Counted from the first letter of the stretch, positions 53,128-61,043 are shown. The stretch is DNA of 64,000 nt from Gemmatimonadota bacterium (GCA_003222115.1 QHUL01000065.1:1-64000); one strand, 5' to 3'. Notes: generated from the sequence alone by a model not told the origin. Numbers and translations are program-made.

Positions 53128-53610
53128 ATGCACGGTGTCGACCCCGCGCTGTTCCGCCAGCTCCTGGGACGGTTCGCGACGGGCGTGACGGTTGTCACCA
53201 CCCGCGGCGCACACGGCCGCCCGATCGGCATGACGGCGAGCTCGGTGGCTTCAGTCTCGCTCCACCCGCCGCTCCTCCTCGTTTCCGTCGACCGACAAAA
53301 CGACATGTACGCGGCGCTGCAGACGGCGACCCGCTTCGTGGTCAACGTACTCGCCGCCGACCAGGAGCACATCTCCCGCCGGTTCGCCTCGGAGGACCCG
53401 GACCGCTTCGACGGCATCGGCTACCAGGAGAACCGGCACGGCATCGCCGTCCTGGACGGCGTGCTGGCGAGCATCGAGTGCGAGAAGCAGGCCGAGGCCG
53501 CGGGTGGAGACCACACGGTCTTCTTCGGACTCGTCACGGGCGGCAGCGTCACCGACCGGCCGCCCCTGCTCTACTACCGCGGCGGCTACGCGAACCTGCA
53601 GGGCGGATGA
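53128..53610 (+). CDS. Flavin reductase-domain protein
   Basis: 160 aa. FMN-binding split-barrel of the flavin reductase-like family: LLGRFATGVTVVTTRG, GRPIGMTASSVASVSLHPPL, RFVVNVLAADQEHISRRFAS. Such proteins supply reduced FMN/FAD to a monooxygenase or bind FMN themselves. I use ATG; a GTG two codons upstream overlaps the preceding stop (GTGA) and is equally plausible. It overlaps the methyltransferase gene by 4 bp. Confidence 0.87.
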   Translation: MHGVDPALFRQLLGRFATGVTVVTTRGAHGRPIGMTASSVASVSLHPPLLLVSVDRQNDMYAALQTATRFVVNVLAADQEHISRRFASEDPDRFDGIGYQENRHGIAVLDGVLASIECEKQAEAAGGDHTVFFGLVTGGSVTDRPPLLYYRGGYANLQGG

Positions 53611-54335
53611 TCGGGGCCGAGCTGCTCGACGATCCGCACGCCGAGCCGGCCGCCGTGCGGGCGCAGCTTGCCGACATCGCGCGCCTCAACCGGCTGTTCG
53701 GGGGGACGCGGGCGATCGTCGATGGGCTGGAGCCGTTCTTCCAAGCGGGAACGGGGGAAGGGGGAAGGGGGAAGGGTCCTGAACGGTGGACCTTGCTGGA
53801 TGTCGGCACGGGCGGCGGCGACATCCCCTGCGCCGCGGCCACGTGCGCCAGGCGACACGGAATCGCGCTCTCCCTCGTCGGCATCGAGCGGATTCCCGCA
53901 GCCGCCCGGCTGGCCCGGGCGGCGGGCCTCACGGCGGTGCTCGCCGACGGCGGCGCCCTGCCGCTCGGCCCCGGCACGGTGGACGTCGTGATCGCGAGCC
54001 AGGTGCTGCACCATCTGCCACGCGAGCTGGCCGTGCGGTGGATCGCGAGCTTCGACCGCGTGGCGCGGCGGGCGGTAGTCCTGGCCGACCTGCGGCGCTC
54101 GCGCCTCGCGATGGCGGGGGTCTGGATGGCGTCGTTGGGTCTCGGGTTCCGCCGCCAGACGCGCCACGACGCCGTGCTGTCGCTGCGGCGCGGGTACACG
54201 CGCCGCGAGTTCAACGCGATGCTGACCAGTGCCGGCGTCCCCGCGGTGGCGCAGTACCGGCCGGGGTGTCGGATTGTTGCGGCATGGGCGCCGATAGACA
54301 TCAGACGCCAGTCGCTCCTGAACACTGACGTCTGA
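53607..54335 (+). CDS. Class I SAM-dependent methyltransferase
   Basis: 242 aa. SAM motif I is LLDVGTGGGDIP, followed by VGIERIPAAARLARAAGL, VIASQVLHHLP and ADLRRSRLAM. An N-terminal helical cap (AQLADIARLNRLFGGTRAIV) resembles methyltransferases found beside type III polyketide synthase and FAD oxidoreductase genes. The Gly/Lys/Arg insertion GEGGRGKG before motif I comes from a heptamer tract. The last dozen residues (RRQSLLNTDV) and the stop codon come from a second repeat, so the native C-terminus has been replaced. Confidence 0.85.
   Translation: MIGAELLDDPHAEPAAVRAQLADIARLNRLFGGTRAIVDGLEPFFQAGTGEGGRGKGPERWTLLDVGTGGGDIPCAAATCARRHGIALSLVGIERIPAAARLARAAGLTAVLADGGALPLGPGTVDVVIASQVLHHLPRELAVRWIASFDRVARRAVVLADLRRSRLAMAGVWMASLGLGFRRQTRHDAVLSLRRGYTRREFNAMLTSAGVPAVAQYRPGCRIVAAWAPIDIRRQSLLNTDV
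53753..53776. repeat. GGGGGAA heptamer tract inside the methyltransferase gene
   Basis: Three perfect gggggaa units (53753-53773) plus ggg. It is in frame and codes for GEGGRGKG, the same peptide phase as the tract in the M24 peptidase gene. Confidence 0.85.
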
Positions 54336-54354
54336 TGTCTGACGTCTGAGGTCT
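54296..54354. repeat. GAYGTCT heptamer inverted repeat at the methyltransferase 3' end
   Basis: Four units gacgtct, gatgtct, gacgtct, gaggtct (54327-54354) lie opposite a left arm, agacatcagacg (54296-54307), which is the exact complement of 54329-54340. The element supplies the methyltransferase stop codon and lies 4 bp before the SRPBCC gene. Confidence 0.75.
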
Positions 54355-54358
54355 TGGA

Positions 54359-54814
54359 ATGCGCACCCTCGATCAGACCACGATCCGCGCTCCCGTGGAG
54401 CGAGCCTTCGAAGCGGCGTCGCAGGTCGAGCGCTGGCCGGAGATCCTGCCGCACTATCGCTGGGTGCGGTTCCTCGAGCGCCGGGAGAGCGGTGGCATGG
54501 TGGAGATGGCCGCCTGGCGCCCGTTCGGCCCCCTGCGCTACCCCACCTGGTGGGTCTCCGAGATGACCGTGGACCCGCGCGGGCGGGAAATCCGCTACCG
54601 GCACGTGCGGGGTATCACACGAGGCATGAACGTCGCGTGGCGATTCGCCCCGGTGGACGGGGGAGTGACGGTGACCATCGTGCACGAGTGGCACGGCCCC
54701 GCGTGGCCGCTGATCGGCCCGCCCGCGGCGGGTCTCGTGATCGGCCCCGTGTTCATCCACGGCATCGCCGCGCGCACCCTCGCGGGGATCAAACGATACG
54801 TGGAGCGTACATGA
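54359..54814 (+). CDS. SRPBCC/START-like cyclase-family protein
   Basis: 151 aa. Helix-grip fold pattern of polyketide cyclases and lipid-binding START proteins: TIRAPVERAFEAASQVERWP at the N-terminus, ILPHYRWVRFLERRE, VTVTIVHEWHGPAWP, and a long C-terminal helix (IAARTLAGIKRYVERT). In aromatic polyketide pathways such proteins cyclise or bind intermediates; other members act in ubiquinone transport. Between a methyltransferase and a ketosynthase gene, a polyketide-like role is plausible but not proven. Confidence 0.8.
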   Translation: MRTLDQTTIRAPVERAFEAASQVERWPEILPHYRWVRFLERRESGGMVEMAAWRPFGPLRYPTWWVSEMTVDPRGREIRYRHVRGITRGMNVAWRFAPVDGGVTVTIVHEWHGPAWPLIGPPAAGLVIGPVFIHGIAARTLAGIKRYVERT

Positions 54815-54827
54815 TGCCGCTCGAACG

Positions 54828-54906
54828 AGTGCGGAATGCGGAATGCGGAATGCGGAGTAGCAAGGCGGGCGTTCGATTCCGCACTCCGCACTCCGCACTC
54901 CGCATT
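54828..54906. repeat. GCGGAAT heptamer inverted-repeat element, copy B
   Basis: The left arm is agtgcgg plus three aatgcgg (54828-54855). The right arm is three ccgcact plus ccgcatt (54879-54906). The core is 23 bp. It has the same 4 + 4 unit layout as copy A at 31145-31247. It ends 11 bp before the ketosynthase start codon and so lies in its 5' leader. Confidence 0.85.
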
Positions 54907-54917
54907 CGCGGTGGGGG

Positions 54918-56165
54918 GTGGCTGTGAGGAATGGTCGGCGCGTCGTCATCACGGGGGTGGGAGCCGTGACGCCCATCGGGACCGCCGCGGACGGGCTGTG
55001 GGCGGGCCTCGTGGCACGGCGCTCCGCCGTGCGCGCGGTGACGCGCTTCGATCCCACGCCCTTCCGGAGCCGCATCGCGGCGGAGATCCCCGACTTCCGG
55101 CCCCAGGACCACCTCGAGGCGAAGCGCGCCAAGCGGCTCGACCGCTTCTCGCAGCTCGCCGTCACCAGTGCGCGGTTCGCGCTCGCGGACGCCGAGCTCG
55201 CTCCCGCCCGCGAGGACTGCGACCGCGTCGGTGCGATGATGGGCTCGGCGCTGGGCGGGGTGGCCTTCGCGGAGGCGCAGGTCGGCGGCTTCCTGAAGGC
55301 GGGGCCGCGCGGGCTCGATCCCGCGCTCGCGCTCGCCGTGTTCCCGGGCGCGGCGAGCTGCAACATCGCGATCGAGTTCGGCTTCACCGGCCCCAACTCG
55401 ACCAACGCGATGAGCTGTGCCTCGGGGACGATCGCGGTGGGCGACGCGTTCCACGCGATCCGCGAGGCCCGCGCCGACGTGATGCTCGCGGGTGGCGCCG
55501 AGGCGCCGCTCGCCCCGATGACCTACGCGGCGTTCAGCGTGATCCGCGCCATGAGCACGCGCAACGACGACCCCGAGCACGCCTCGCGACCGTTCGACGC
55601 GGGCCGCGACGGCTTCGTGATGGGGGAGGGGGCGGCCGTCCTGGTACTGGAAGAACGGACCCGCGCCCTGGCGCGTGGCGCGAAGATCTACGGCGAGGTC
55701 GTGGGCTACGGCTTCACCAACGACGCATATCACATGACCGCGCCGCGCCCCGACGGCCGCCAGGCAGCGCGAGCCATGCGGCTCGCGCTCGCGGACGCCG
55801 CGGTGGCGCCGACGGAGGTCGGCTACGTGAACGCCCACGGATCCTCCACTCCCCTCAACGACACCACGGAGACGACCGCCCTGAAGCAGGTGTTCGGGGA
55901 GCACGCCTATCGGCTCACGGTGAGCGGCACCAAGGGCTACTACGGGCACGCCCTTGGCGCGAGCGGGGCGATCGAGGCCGCGATCTGCGCGCTGGCGATG
56001 GAGCGCCGCTGGCTGCCACCCACCCTCAACCTCGAGCGCCCCGATCCCGCGTGTGACCTCGATTGCCTGCCGCGCGAAGGTCGCGCGGCGGCGCCCGACG
56101 TCGTCGTCTCCAACTCCTTCGGCTTCGGCGGCATCAACGCCACACTGGTGTTGCGGCGCCCCTAG
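54918..56165 (+). CDS. FabF-like beta-ketoacyl-ACP synthase II
   Basis: 415 aa from GTG (VAVRNGRRVVITGVGAVTPI). The catalytic triad is present: Cys in NAMSCASGTIAVGDA, His in VNAHGSSTPLNDTTET, and His in GTKGYYGHALGASGAIE; the third is usually KSMTGH, here KGYYGH. C-terminal NSFGFGGINATLVLRR is typical. It condenses acyl-ACP with malonyl-ACP. No acyl carrier protein, malonyl transferase or ketoreductase gene is adjacent, so it is probably dedicated to a special product rather than the housekeeping FabF. Confidence 0.88.
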   Translation: MAVRNGRRVVITGVGAVTPIGTAADGLWAGLVARRSAVRAVTRFDPTPFRSRIAAEIPDFRPQDHLEAKRAKRLDRFSQLAVTSARFALADAELAPAREDCDRVGAMMGSALGGVAFAEAQVGGFLKAGPRGLDPALALAVFPGAASCNIAIEFGFTGPNSTNAMSCASGTIAVGDAFHAIREARADVMLAGGAEAPLAPMTYAAFSVIRAMSTRNDDPEHASRPFDAGRDGFVMGEGAAVLVLEERTRALARGAKIYGEVVGYGFTNDAYHMTAPRPDGRQAARAMRLALADAAVAPTEVGYVNAHGSSTPLNDTTETTALKQVFGEHAYRLTVSGTKGYYGHALGASGAIEAAICALAMERRWLPPTLNLERPDPACDLDCLPREGRAAAPDVVVSNSFGFGGINATLVLRRP

Positions 56166-56210
56166 CATCACGCCTAGATTGGCGCCGCCCCTCACCGTCG
56201 AGGATCGACC

Positions 56211-56891
56211 GTGATACCCAGGACGCTGCGGCCGCTCGCGGCCGAGTTCGTCGGGACGGCGTTGTTCGTGTTCCTAGGCGCGGGCAGCGTCGTGATGAAC
56301 GCCCACACGGCGGGGGCGCTCGGCGCCACGGGCATCGCGCTGGCGCACGGCGTCGGCTTGGCGATCGCAGTCTCGATGACGATGAACATCTCGGGCGGGC
56401 ACCTCAATCCGGCCGTCACGGCCGGACTCTGGGTGGCCGACAAGGTGGACGGCCGCACCGCCCTGAGCTACGTCGGGGCGCAGCTCGTGGGCGCCCTCGT
56501 CGGCGCGGCACTGGTGAAGGGGCTACTCCCGCTAGCCGCCGTGCGCGTGACCCTCGCCGGCGCCCCCAAGCTCGCCGACACGGTCACCTTCATGCAGGGC
56601 ATCTGGATCGAGGCGCTGCTGACGTTCTTCCTCGTGAGCGCGGTGTTCGGGACGGCGGTGTCGCCGGAAGCCCCGAAGATCGGCGGCTTTGGCATCGGCC
56701 TCGCGGTCTTCGTCGATGCTCTGGTGGGCGGCGGCCTCACCGGCGCCGCTATGAATCCCGCCCGCGCCTTCGGGCCGGCGATCATCAGCGCGGACGTGCA
56801 CGGGCAGGCCGTGTGGTGGATCGGGCCGCTCCTGGGCGCCGCGGCAGCGGGTTGGCTGTGGCGGACGGTATTGCTGCCGAAACAACGCTGA
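56211..56891 (+). CDS. Aquaporin/glycerol facilitator family channel
   Basis: 226 aa MIP-family channel with six membrane helices and two half-helices. Both NPA motifs are intact: GGHLNPAVTAGL and GAAMNPARAFGP. The second-half Arg of the ar/R filter follows NPA as expected. Length and motifs favour a water channel (AqpZ/AqpM type) over a glycerol facilitator, which has a longer loop. GTG start. The stop codon lies at the edge of a heptamer palindrome. Confidence 0.9.
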   Translation: MIPRTLRPLAAEFVGTALFVFLGAGSVVMNAHTAGALGATGIALAHGVGLAIAVSMTMNISGGHLNPAVTAGLWVADKVDGRTALSYVGAQLVGALVGAALVKGLLPLAAVRVTLAGAPKLADTVTFMQGIWIEALLTFFLVSAVFGTAVSPEAPKIGGFGIGLAVFVDALVGGGLTGAAMNPARAFGPAIISADVHGQAVWWIGPLLGAAAAGWLWRTVLLPKQR

Positions 56892-56931
56892 GGTCTGATG
56901 TCTGATGTCTAGACGTCAGACGTCAGACATC
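56890..56931. repeat. GAYGTCT heptamer palindrome between convergent aqp and hemB
   Basis: Three units (gaggtct, gatgtct, gatgtct) are followed at once by three complementary ones (agacgtc, agacgtc, agacatc), giving a 42-bp near-perfect palindrome. It overlaps both the aquaporin stop and the hemB stop. It probably acts as a bidirectional terminator. Confidence 0.85.
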
Positions 56932-57901
56932 AGAGCAGTTCTGCCGCAGTAGGGGCAAAGTAGCTGAGGATGATGTCCGCCCCCGCGCGCCGGATCGCGT
57001 GCAGCGTCTCCCACATCGCCCGGCACTCGTCGAGCATATTGCGCTGCGCTGCGGCCTTGATCATGGCGTACTCTCCGCTGACCTGATACGCCGCGAGCGG
57101 CGAGCCGAACTCCTGCTTGGCGCGGCGGATCAAGTCCAGGCAGGGGAGCGCCGGCTTCACCAGGATGATGTCCGCGCCCTCGTCCACGTCGAGCCGGATC
57201 TCCTTCATGGCCTCGTCGGCGTTCGTGCTCTGCATCTGATACGACTGGCGGTCCCCGAAATGCGGCGCCGAGCCCGCCGCCTCGCGGAACGGCCCGTAGA
57301 AGGCCGAGGCCATCTTCGCCGCGTACGACATGATCGGCACGCGCGCGAGCCCGGCGGCGTCGAGCGCCGTGCGGATCCCCGCCACGCGGCCGTCCATCAT
57401 GTCGCTCGGCGCGACGACGTCCACGCCCGCGCGCGCCTGCGACACCGCGACCTTGGCGAGCAGGTACACGGAGGCGTCGTTCTCGACCTCGCCGTCCTGC
57501 ACGACGCCGCAATGCCCGTGGTCGGTGTACTCGCAGAGGCACACGTCCCCGATCACGAGCAGCTGGGGGACGGCCCGCTTGAGCGCGCGCGCCGCCCGCT
57601 GCACGATCCCCTGCTCGTCGTACGCCTCCGAGCCGGTCGCATCCTTCGCCTGCGGGATCCCGAACAGGATCACCCCGCCCAGGCCGAGCTGCTGCGCGCG
57701 CTCGGCGTCCTTCACGAGCTCGTCCACCGACGTGTGGTAGACGCCCGGCAGGGCGGCGATCTCGCGGCGCACCCCCTCGCCGTGGACGGCGAACAACGGC
57801 CACACGAGCTGCGAGGGGACGAGGTGCGTCTCCTGCACCAGCCGCCGCAGCGCGGGCGTGCGCCGCAGCCGGCGCATCCGGCGGATCGGGAACTGAGTCA
57901 T
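56930..57901 (-). CDS. hemB: Delta-aminolevulinic acid dehydratase (porphobilinogen synthase)
   Basis: 323 aa. Condenses two 5-aminolevulinate molecules to porphobilinogen. The Cys-rich zinc site is [14 protein letters not shown]. The two active-site lysines are in [14 protein letters not shown] and [28 protein letters not shown] fits the magnesium/allosteric region. The start ATG overlaps the hemC stop (ATGA). The frame is open upstream but that lies inside hemC. Third gene of hemD-hemC-hemB. Confidence 0.96.
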   Translation of the reverse strand: MTQFPIRRMRRLRRTPALRRLVQETHLVPSQLVWPLFAVHGEGVRREIAALPGVYHTSVDELVKDAERAQQLGLGGVILFGIPQAKDATGSEAYDEQGIVQRAARALKRAVPQLLVIGDVCLCEYTDHGHCGVVQDGEVENDASVYLLAKVAVSQARAGVDVVAPSDMMDGRVAGIRTALDAAGLARVPIMSYAAKMASAFYGPFREAAGSAPHFGDRQSYQMQSTNADEAMKEIRLDVDEGADIILVKPALPCLDLIRRAKQEFGSPLAAYQVSGEYAMIKAAAQRNMLDECRAMWETLHAIRRAGADIILSYFAPTAAELL

Positions 57902-58830
57902 CGGGCCAGTAACTCTAGCGCGCCCTGCGCTCCGAGCAAGTCCGCCACGGCCACGCCGGCCGCCGCGGGATCGGCGGGATCGACGTCCGCCGACGCGGTG
58001 ATCTGGACGGCGCCATCGCGCGCCGTGACGCGGCCATACAGCCTGTCCATCCCCCTTCTCCCTTCGCCGTTCCCCGCGTAGGCGGCGACGGGGGCCTGAC
58101 ACCCGCCGCCGAGTGCGGCCAACACGCTGCGTTCGGCCGCCACCTGGCGCGCGCTTGCGGCATGCTCGAGCGGGGCGAGCGCGCCCCGGGTCGCGCGATC
58201 GTCGGCACGCACCTCGAGGCCCAGCGCTCCCTGACCGGGCGCCGGCATGATCTCGAGGGGGTCGAGCGTTACGGCGACCATGGCGGCGAGGCCGAGACGC
58301 TCGAGCCCGGCGCGCGCCAGCAGCGCCGCGTCGAGTGCGCCGTCACCGCCCTCCTTCACCTGGCGCACTCGCGTCGGCACGTTGCCGCGGAGCGGCAGCA
58401 CCGCGACGTCCGGCCGGAGGTGGCGCAGCTGCGCGACCCGCCGCAGGCTCGACGTGCCGACGCGCGCCGCGGGCGGCAGTCCGGCGAGCGACGTCACCCC
58501 GGGCTGGCGGGTCACCAGCACATCGCGCGGGTCCCCGCGCTCGGGAACCGCGGCGAGCGCGAGGCCGGGGGCGAGACGGGTTGGCAGGTCCTTGAGCGAA
58601 TGCACCGCCACGTCGATCCGCCGCTCGAGCAGGGCCTCCTCGATCTCCTTCGTGAAGAACCCCTTCCCTTCGAGCTCGTGCAGGGGGCGGTCCACCTCGG
58701 CGTCGCCGCGCGTCTTGATGACCACGATCTCCGCCGCCACCCCCCGTTCGGCGAGCCGCTCGCGCACCCAATCCGCCTGCCACCGCGCGAGCTTGCTGCC
58801 ACGCGTCCCGAGCTTCAGGATGCCACTCAC
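57898..58830 (-). CDS. hemC: Hydroxymethylbilane synthase
   Basis: 310 aa. Polymerises four porphobilinogens. The N-terminus [19 protein letters not shown] is conserved. LHSLKDLP-type motif appears as [11 protein letters not shown]. The dipyrromethane cofactor Cys is in [13 protein letters not shown]. After it, a Gly/Arg-rich stretch ([11 protein letters not shown]) is encoded by a pyrimidine-rich tract similar to the heptamer repeats. It overlaps hemD and hemB by 4 bp each. Confidence 0.96.
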   Translation of the reverse strand: MSGILKLGTRGSKLARWQADWVRERLAERGVAAEIVVIKTRGDAEVDRPLHELEGKGFFTKEIEEALLERRIDVAVHSLKDLPTRLAPGLALAAVPERGDPRDVLVTRQPGVTSLAGLPPAARVGTSSLRRVAQLRHLRPDVAVLPLRGNVPTRVRQVKEGGDGALDAALLARAGLERLGLAAMVAVTLDPLEIMPAPGQGALGLEVRADDRATRGALAPLEHAASARQVAAERSVLAALGGGCQAPVAAYAGNGEGRRGMDRLYGRVTARDGAVQITASADVDPADPAAAGVAVADLLGAQGALELLAR

Positions 58831-59660
58831 CCTTCCCTCCGACCGCCAGGGAGTCCTTTAGGGTTCCCCCCTCCCCCTTCCCCGTAGTATCGCGCGAGCG
58901 CGTCCACCAGGCCCGGGACGGTGTACTCGGTCGCCTCGACCTCCACCCGCAGGCCGAGCTCCCGTGCAGTGGCGGCCGTCACCGGCCCGATGACCGCCGC
59001 CACGAAGCGGCCCGACGTGGCCGCGGCGCGGCCGACCTGGTCCACGAAGTGGCGCACGGTCGAGGAGGACGTGAACGTGACCACGTCGCACCGCCCGGCG
59101 AGGATCTCCCCGGCGAGGGGCGGCCCATCGCCCGTCACGGGCACGGTGCGGTACACGGGGATCACGTCGACGACGGCACCGCGTGCCCGCAGGCCATCCG
59201 GCAGCGCGTCCCGGGCCTCGAGCGCGCGCGGCAAGAGGATGCGGGCCCCCGCGAGCTCGTCCACGCGGGCCAGGGCCACGATCACCGCTTCCGCGACGTA
59301 GCGCTCGGGCACGAGGGCGGGAGGCACGCCCCGGCGCGCGAGCGCCGCGGCCGTCGCCGGCCCGATGGCCGCGATCGCGGCGCGGCCGAGCGACCGGGGT
59401 TCGAACCCCCATGACGGCAGGCGGTCGAACACGATGTCCACGGTGTTGCGGCTGGTGAAGACGATCCAGCGATAGCGGGAGAGATCGGCCAGCGCGGCGC
59501 CCATGGGCGCGAGGTCGGCGAGCGGCTCGATGCGAATGCTCGGCGCCGTGATCACTTCCGCGCCGAGCTGCTGCAACGCGCGGACGAGGTCGCCCGCCTG
59601 CTCGCGCGCGCGCGTCACCACGATCCGGCGCCCCGCGAGCGACCGGGACTCTCGTGCCAT
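58827..59660 (-). CDS. hemD: Uroporphyrinogen-III synthase
   Basis: 277 aa from ATG (MARESRSLAGRRIVVTRARE); another ATG seven codons upstream is possible. Two alternating domains: RYRWIVFTSRNTVDIVFDRL and CDVVTFTSSSTVRHFVDQV are the paired conserved blocks, and AAIGPATAAALARRG and AVIGPVTAATARELG follow them. It closes hydroxymethylbilane to uroporphyrinogen III. The C-terminal tail ([18 protein letters not shown]) looks derived from a GGGGGAA-like tract. First gene of hemDCB, diverging from a TPR gene over 42 bp. Confidence 0.92.
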   Translation of the reverse strand: MARESRSLAGRRIVVTRAREQAGDLVRALQQLGAEVITAPSIRIEPLADLAPMGAALADLSRYRWIVFTSRNTVDIVFDRLPSWGFEPRSLGRAAIAAIGPATAAALARRGVPPALVPERYVAEAVIVALARVDELAGARILLPRALEARDALPDGLRARGAVVDVIPVYRTVPVTGDGPPLAGEILAGRCDVVTFTSSSTVRHFVDQVGRAAATSGRFVAAVIGPVTAATARELGLRVEVEATEYTVPGLVDALARYYGEGGGGNPKGLPGGRREG

Positions 59661-59702
59661 ACCGGATTGCAATCTCATCGGCCGGAGAACCATTATCAAG
59701 CA

Positions 59703-60278
59703 ATGGTCCGCGACGCCCTCGTCCGCTTCGCGCTGCGCCGCGCCGCTCGGGCCGGCGCCGCGCCACGGGCCGATTTCTGGCTGCGGCTCGCCTGCGCCTG
59801 GTCTCCCGCATTCGGCCCGCCGTTCGCCGCCCTCATCGAGCTGCGGCGCGCCCGGGAAGACCGGCTCGGCGCGATGAGCGCAGCGCAGGCCGCGACGCGG
59901 CGTTTCCCCGCCAGCGCCGCGGCCTGGATGCTGCTGGGTCAGGCGTACGAGGGCGCGTTCCGCATGAAAGAGGCGCTGGCCGCCTACGAGCAGGCGCTGG
60001 TCCTCGAAGAGCGGGCGGACGCGGCGCTGGCGGCGGGGGAGCTGTATCGGCGCGCGGGCCAAGCCGCGGAGGCTGCGGCCCGCTTCGCCCGCGCCTACGC
60101 CGCGGGGGGCGGCGCGGAAGCGCTATGGCGCAACGCGCAGGCGCTGTTTCAGGCCGGCGACGAGCGCGCCGCGGAGCAGGCCCTCACGCTCTGGTCCACC
60201 CTCGTGCCCCGGGGGCGGGAGCGGCTCTCCGAGGCCAGGATCGAGCTGCGCGGTGGCGCGAAGCCCCACGCCGGCTAG
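59703..60278 (+). CDS. TPR-repeat protein
   Basis: 191 aa, alanine-rich, all-helical. TPR-like pairs are visible in AAWMLLGQAYEGAFRMKEAL, AAYEQALVLEERADAALAAG and YRRAGQAAEAAARFARAYAA. No signal peptide. Proteins of this type often accompany cytochrome c maturation genes (CcmH-like TPR), and the ccm genes lie on the opposite strand, but no specific function can be assigned. Its stop codon overlaps the convergent ccmD stop. Confidence 0.72.
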   Translation: MVRDALVRFALRRAARAGAAPRADFWLRLACAWSPAFGPPFAALIELRRAREDRLGAMSAAQAATRRFPASAAAWMLLGQAYEGAFRMKEALAAYEQALVLEERADAALAAGELYRRAGQAAEAAARFARAYAAGGGAEALWRNAQALFQAGDERAAEQALTLWSTLVPRGRERLSEARIELRGGAKPHAG

Positions 60279-60376
60279 CGCTTCGCGGCGCGGCGGTACA
60301 GCGAGCAGGCGTAGGCCAGCAGGATGAGCGCCGTGGTGACGTAGGCGGCCACCATATAACCCGCGTTGTGCGGCAC
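60275..60376 (-). CDS. ccmD: CcmD-like small membrane protein
   Basis: 33 aa from GTG: MPHNAGYMVAAYVTTALILL then AYACSLYRRAAKR. One membrane helix preceded by GYMVAAY and followed by a basic tail is the CcmD pattern; family members release holo-CcmE from the CcmABC complex. It begins 1 bp after the ccmC stop and ends overlapping the convergent TPR gene stop. An alternative GTG three codons upstream overlaps ccmC. Its size makes it easy to miss. Confidence 0.75.
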   Translation of the reverse strand: MPHNAGYMVAAYVTTALILLAYACSLYRRAAKR

Positions 60377-60377
60377 G

Positions 60378-61043
60378 TCAGGCACGGTCTCCCTCCTCGC
60401 GGGCCCGCCCCAGTGCGTAGCGCTGCATCACGAACCCCACGTACAGCACGGTGAACACCGCGAACGACAGCAGCCAGGTCACCAGCATGCTCTGCGGGAG
60501 TGAGGGCGCGCTCGGCTTGAGGATGATGGGCTGCGGATGGAGCGTGCGAAACAGGTACACGCTCAAATGGATGAACGGCACCAGCGCCATGCCGCAGATG
60601 CCGAGCACGGCGGCGTAGCGGGCGCGCGCGCCCGCGTCCACGACGGCGCCGCGCAGCAGTAGGTAGCCTATATAAAGGAAAAAGAGGAACAGGGTGGAGG
60701 TGAGACGCGCGTCCCAGGCCCACCACGTGCCCCACACCGTCTTTCCCCAGATCGGTCCGGTCGTCAGCACGATCGCGGCGAACACAGTGCCGACCTCGGC
60801 CGACGCCTCGGCGAACCGGTCGAGGCGGGGATCTTTCAAGAAGAGGAACACCACGCTCGCCACGCCGACGAGCACCATCGCCAGCTCGGTCCACACCGCA
60901 GCGGGAACATGCAGGTAGAAGATCTTCTGCGCCGGCCCCTGCAGCCGCTCCACCGGCGTGAAGACGACGGCGCGCACGTACACGCCGCCGAGCAGCACGA
61001 GGCCCACCAGGGTAGTCCAGTGGCCCTTCCGAGCGAGGGTCAT
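60378..61043 (-). CDS. ccmC: Cytochrome c maturation heme-handling protein CcmC
   Basis: 221 aa, six membrane helices. The tryptophan-rich heme motif is WGTWWAWDARLTS. Conserved histidines flank it: FYLHVPAAVW before and PFIHLSVYLFRTLHPQP after. It presents heme to CcmE. Overlaps ccmB by 4 bp. No ccmE, ccmF or ccmH is in the window, so the rest of the system is elsewhere. Confidence 0.93.
   Translation of the reverse strand: MTLARKGHWTTLVGLVLLGGVYVRAVVFTPVERLQGPAQKIFYLHVPAAVWTELAMVLVGVASVVFLFLKDPRLDRFAEASAEVGTVFAAIVLTTGPIWGKTVWGTWWAWDARLTSTLFLFFLYIGYLLLRGAVVDAGARARYAAVLGICGMALVPFIHLSVYLFRTLHPQPIILKPSAPSLPQSMLVTWLLSFAVFTVLYVGFVMQRYALGRAREEGDRA

Noticed and set aside
53753-56931. Repeat tracts considered as a CRISPR array or phage attachment sites
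   Set aside because: Units are 7 nt without spacers, no cas, integrase or transposase gene is near, and arms are inverted rather than direct.
59395-59412. tRNA T-arm-like sequence gggttcgaaccccc
   Set aside because: It lies inside hemD and there is no acceptor or anticodon arm at tRNA distance.
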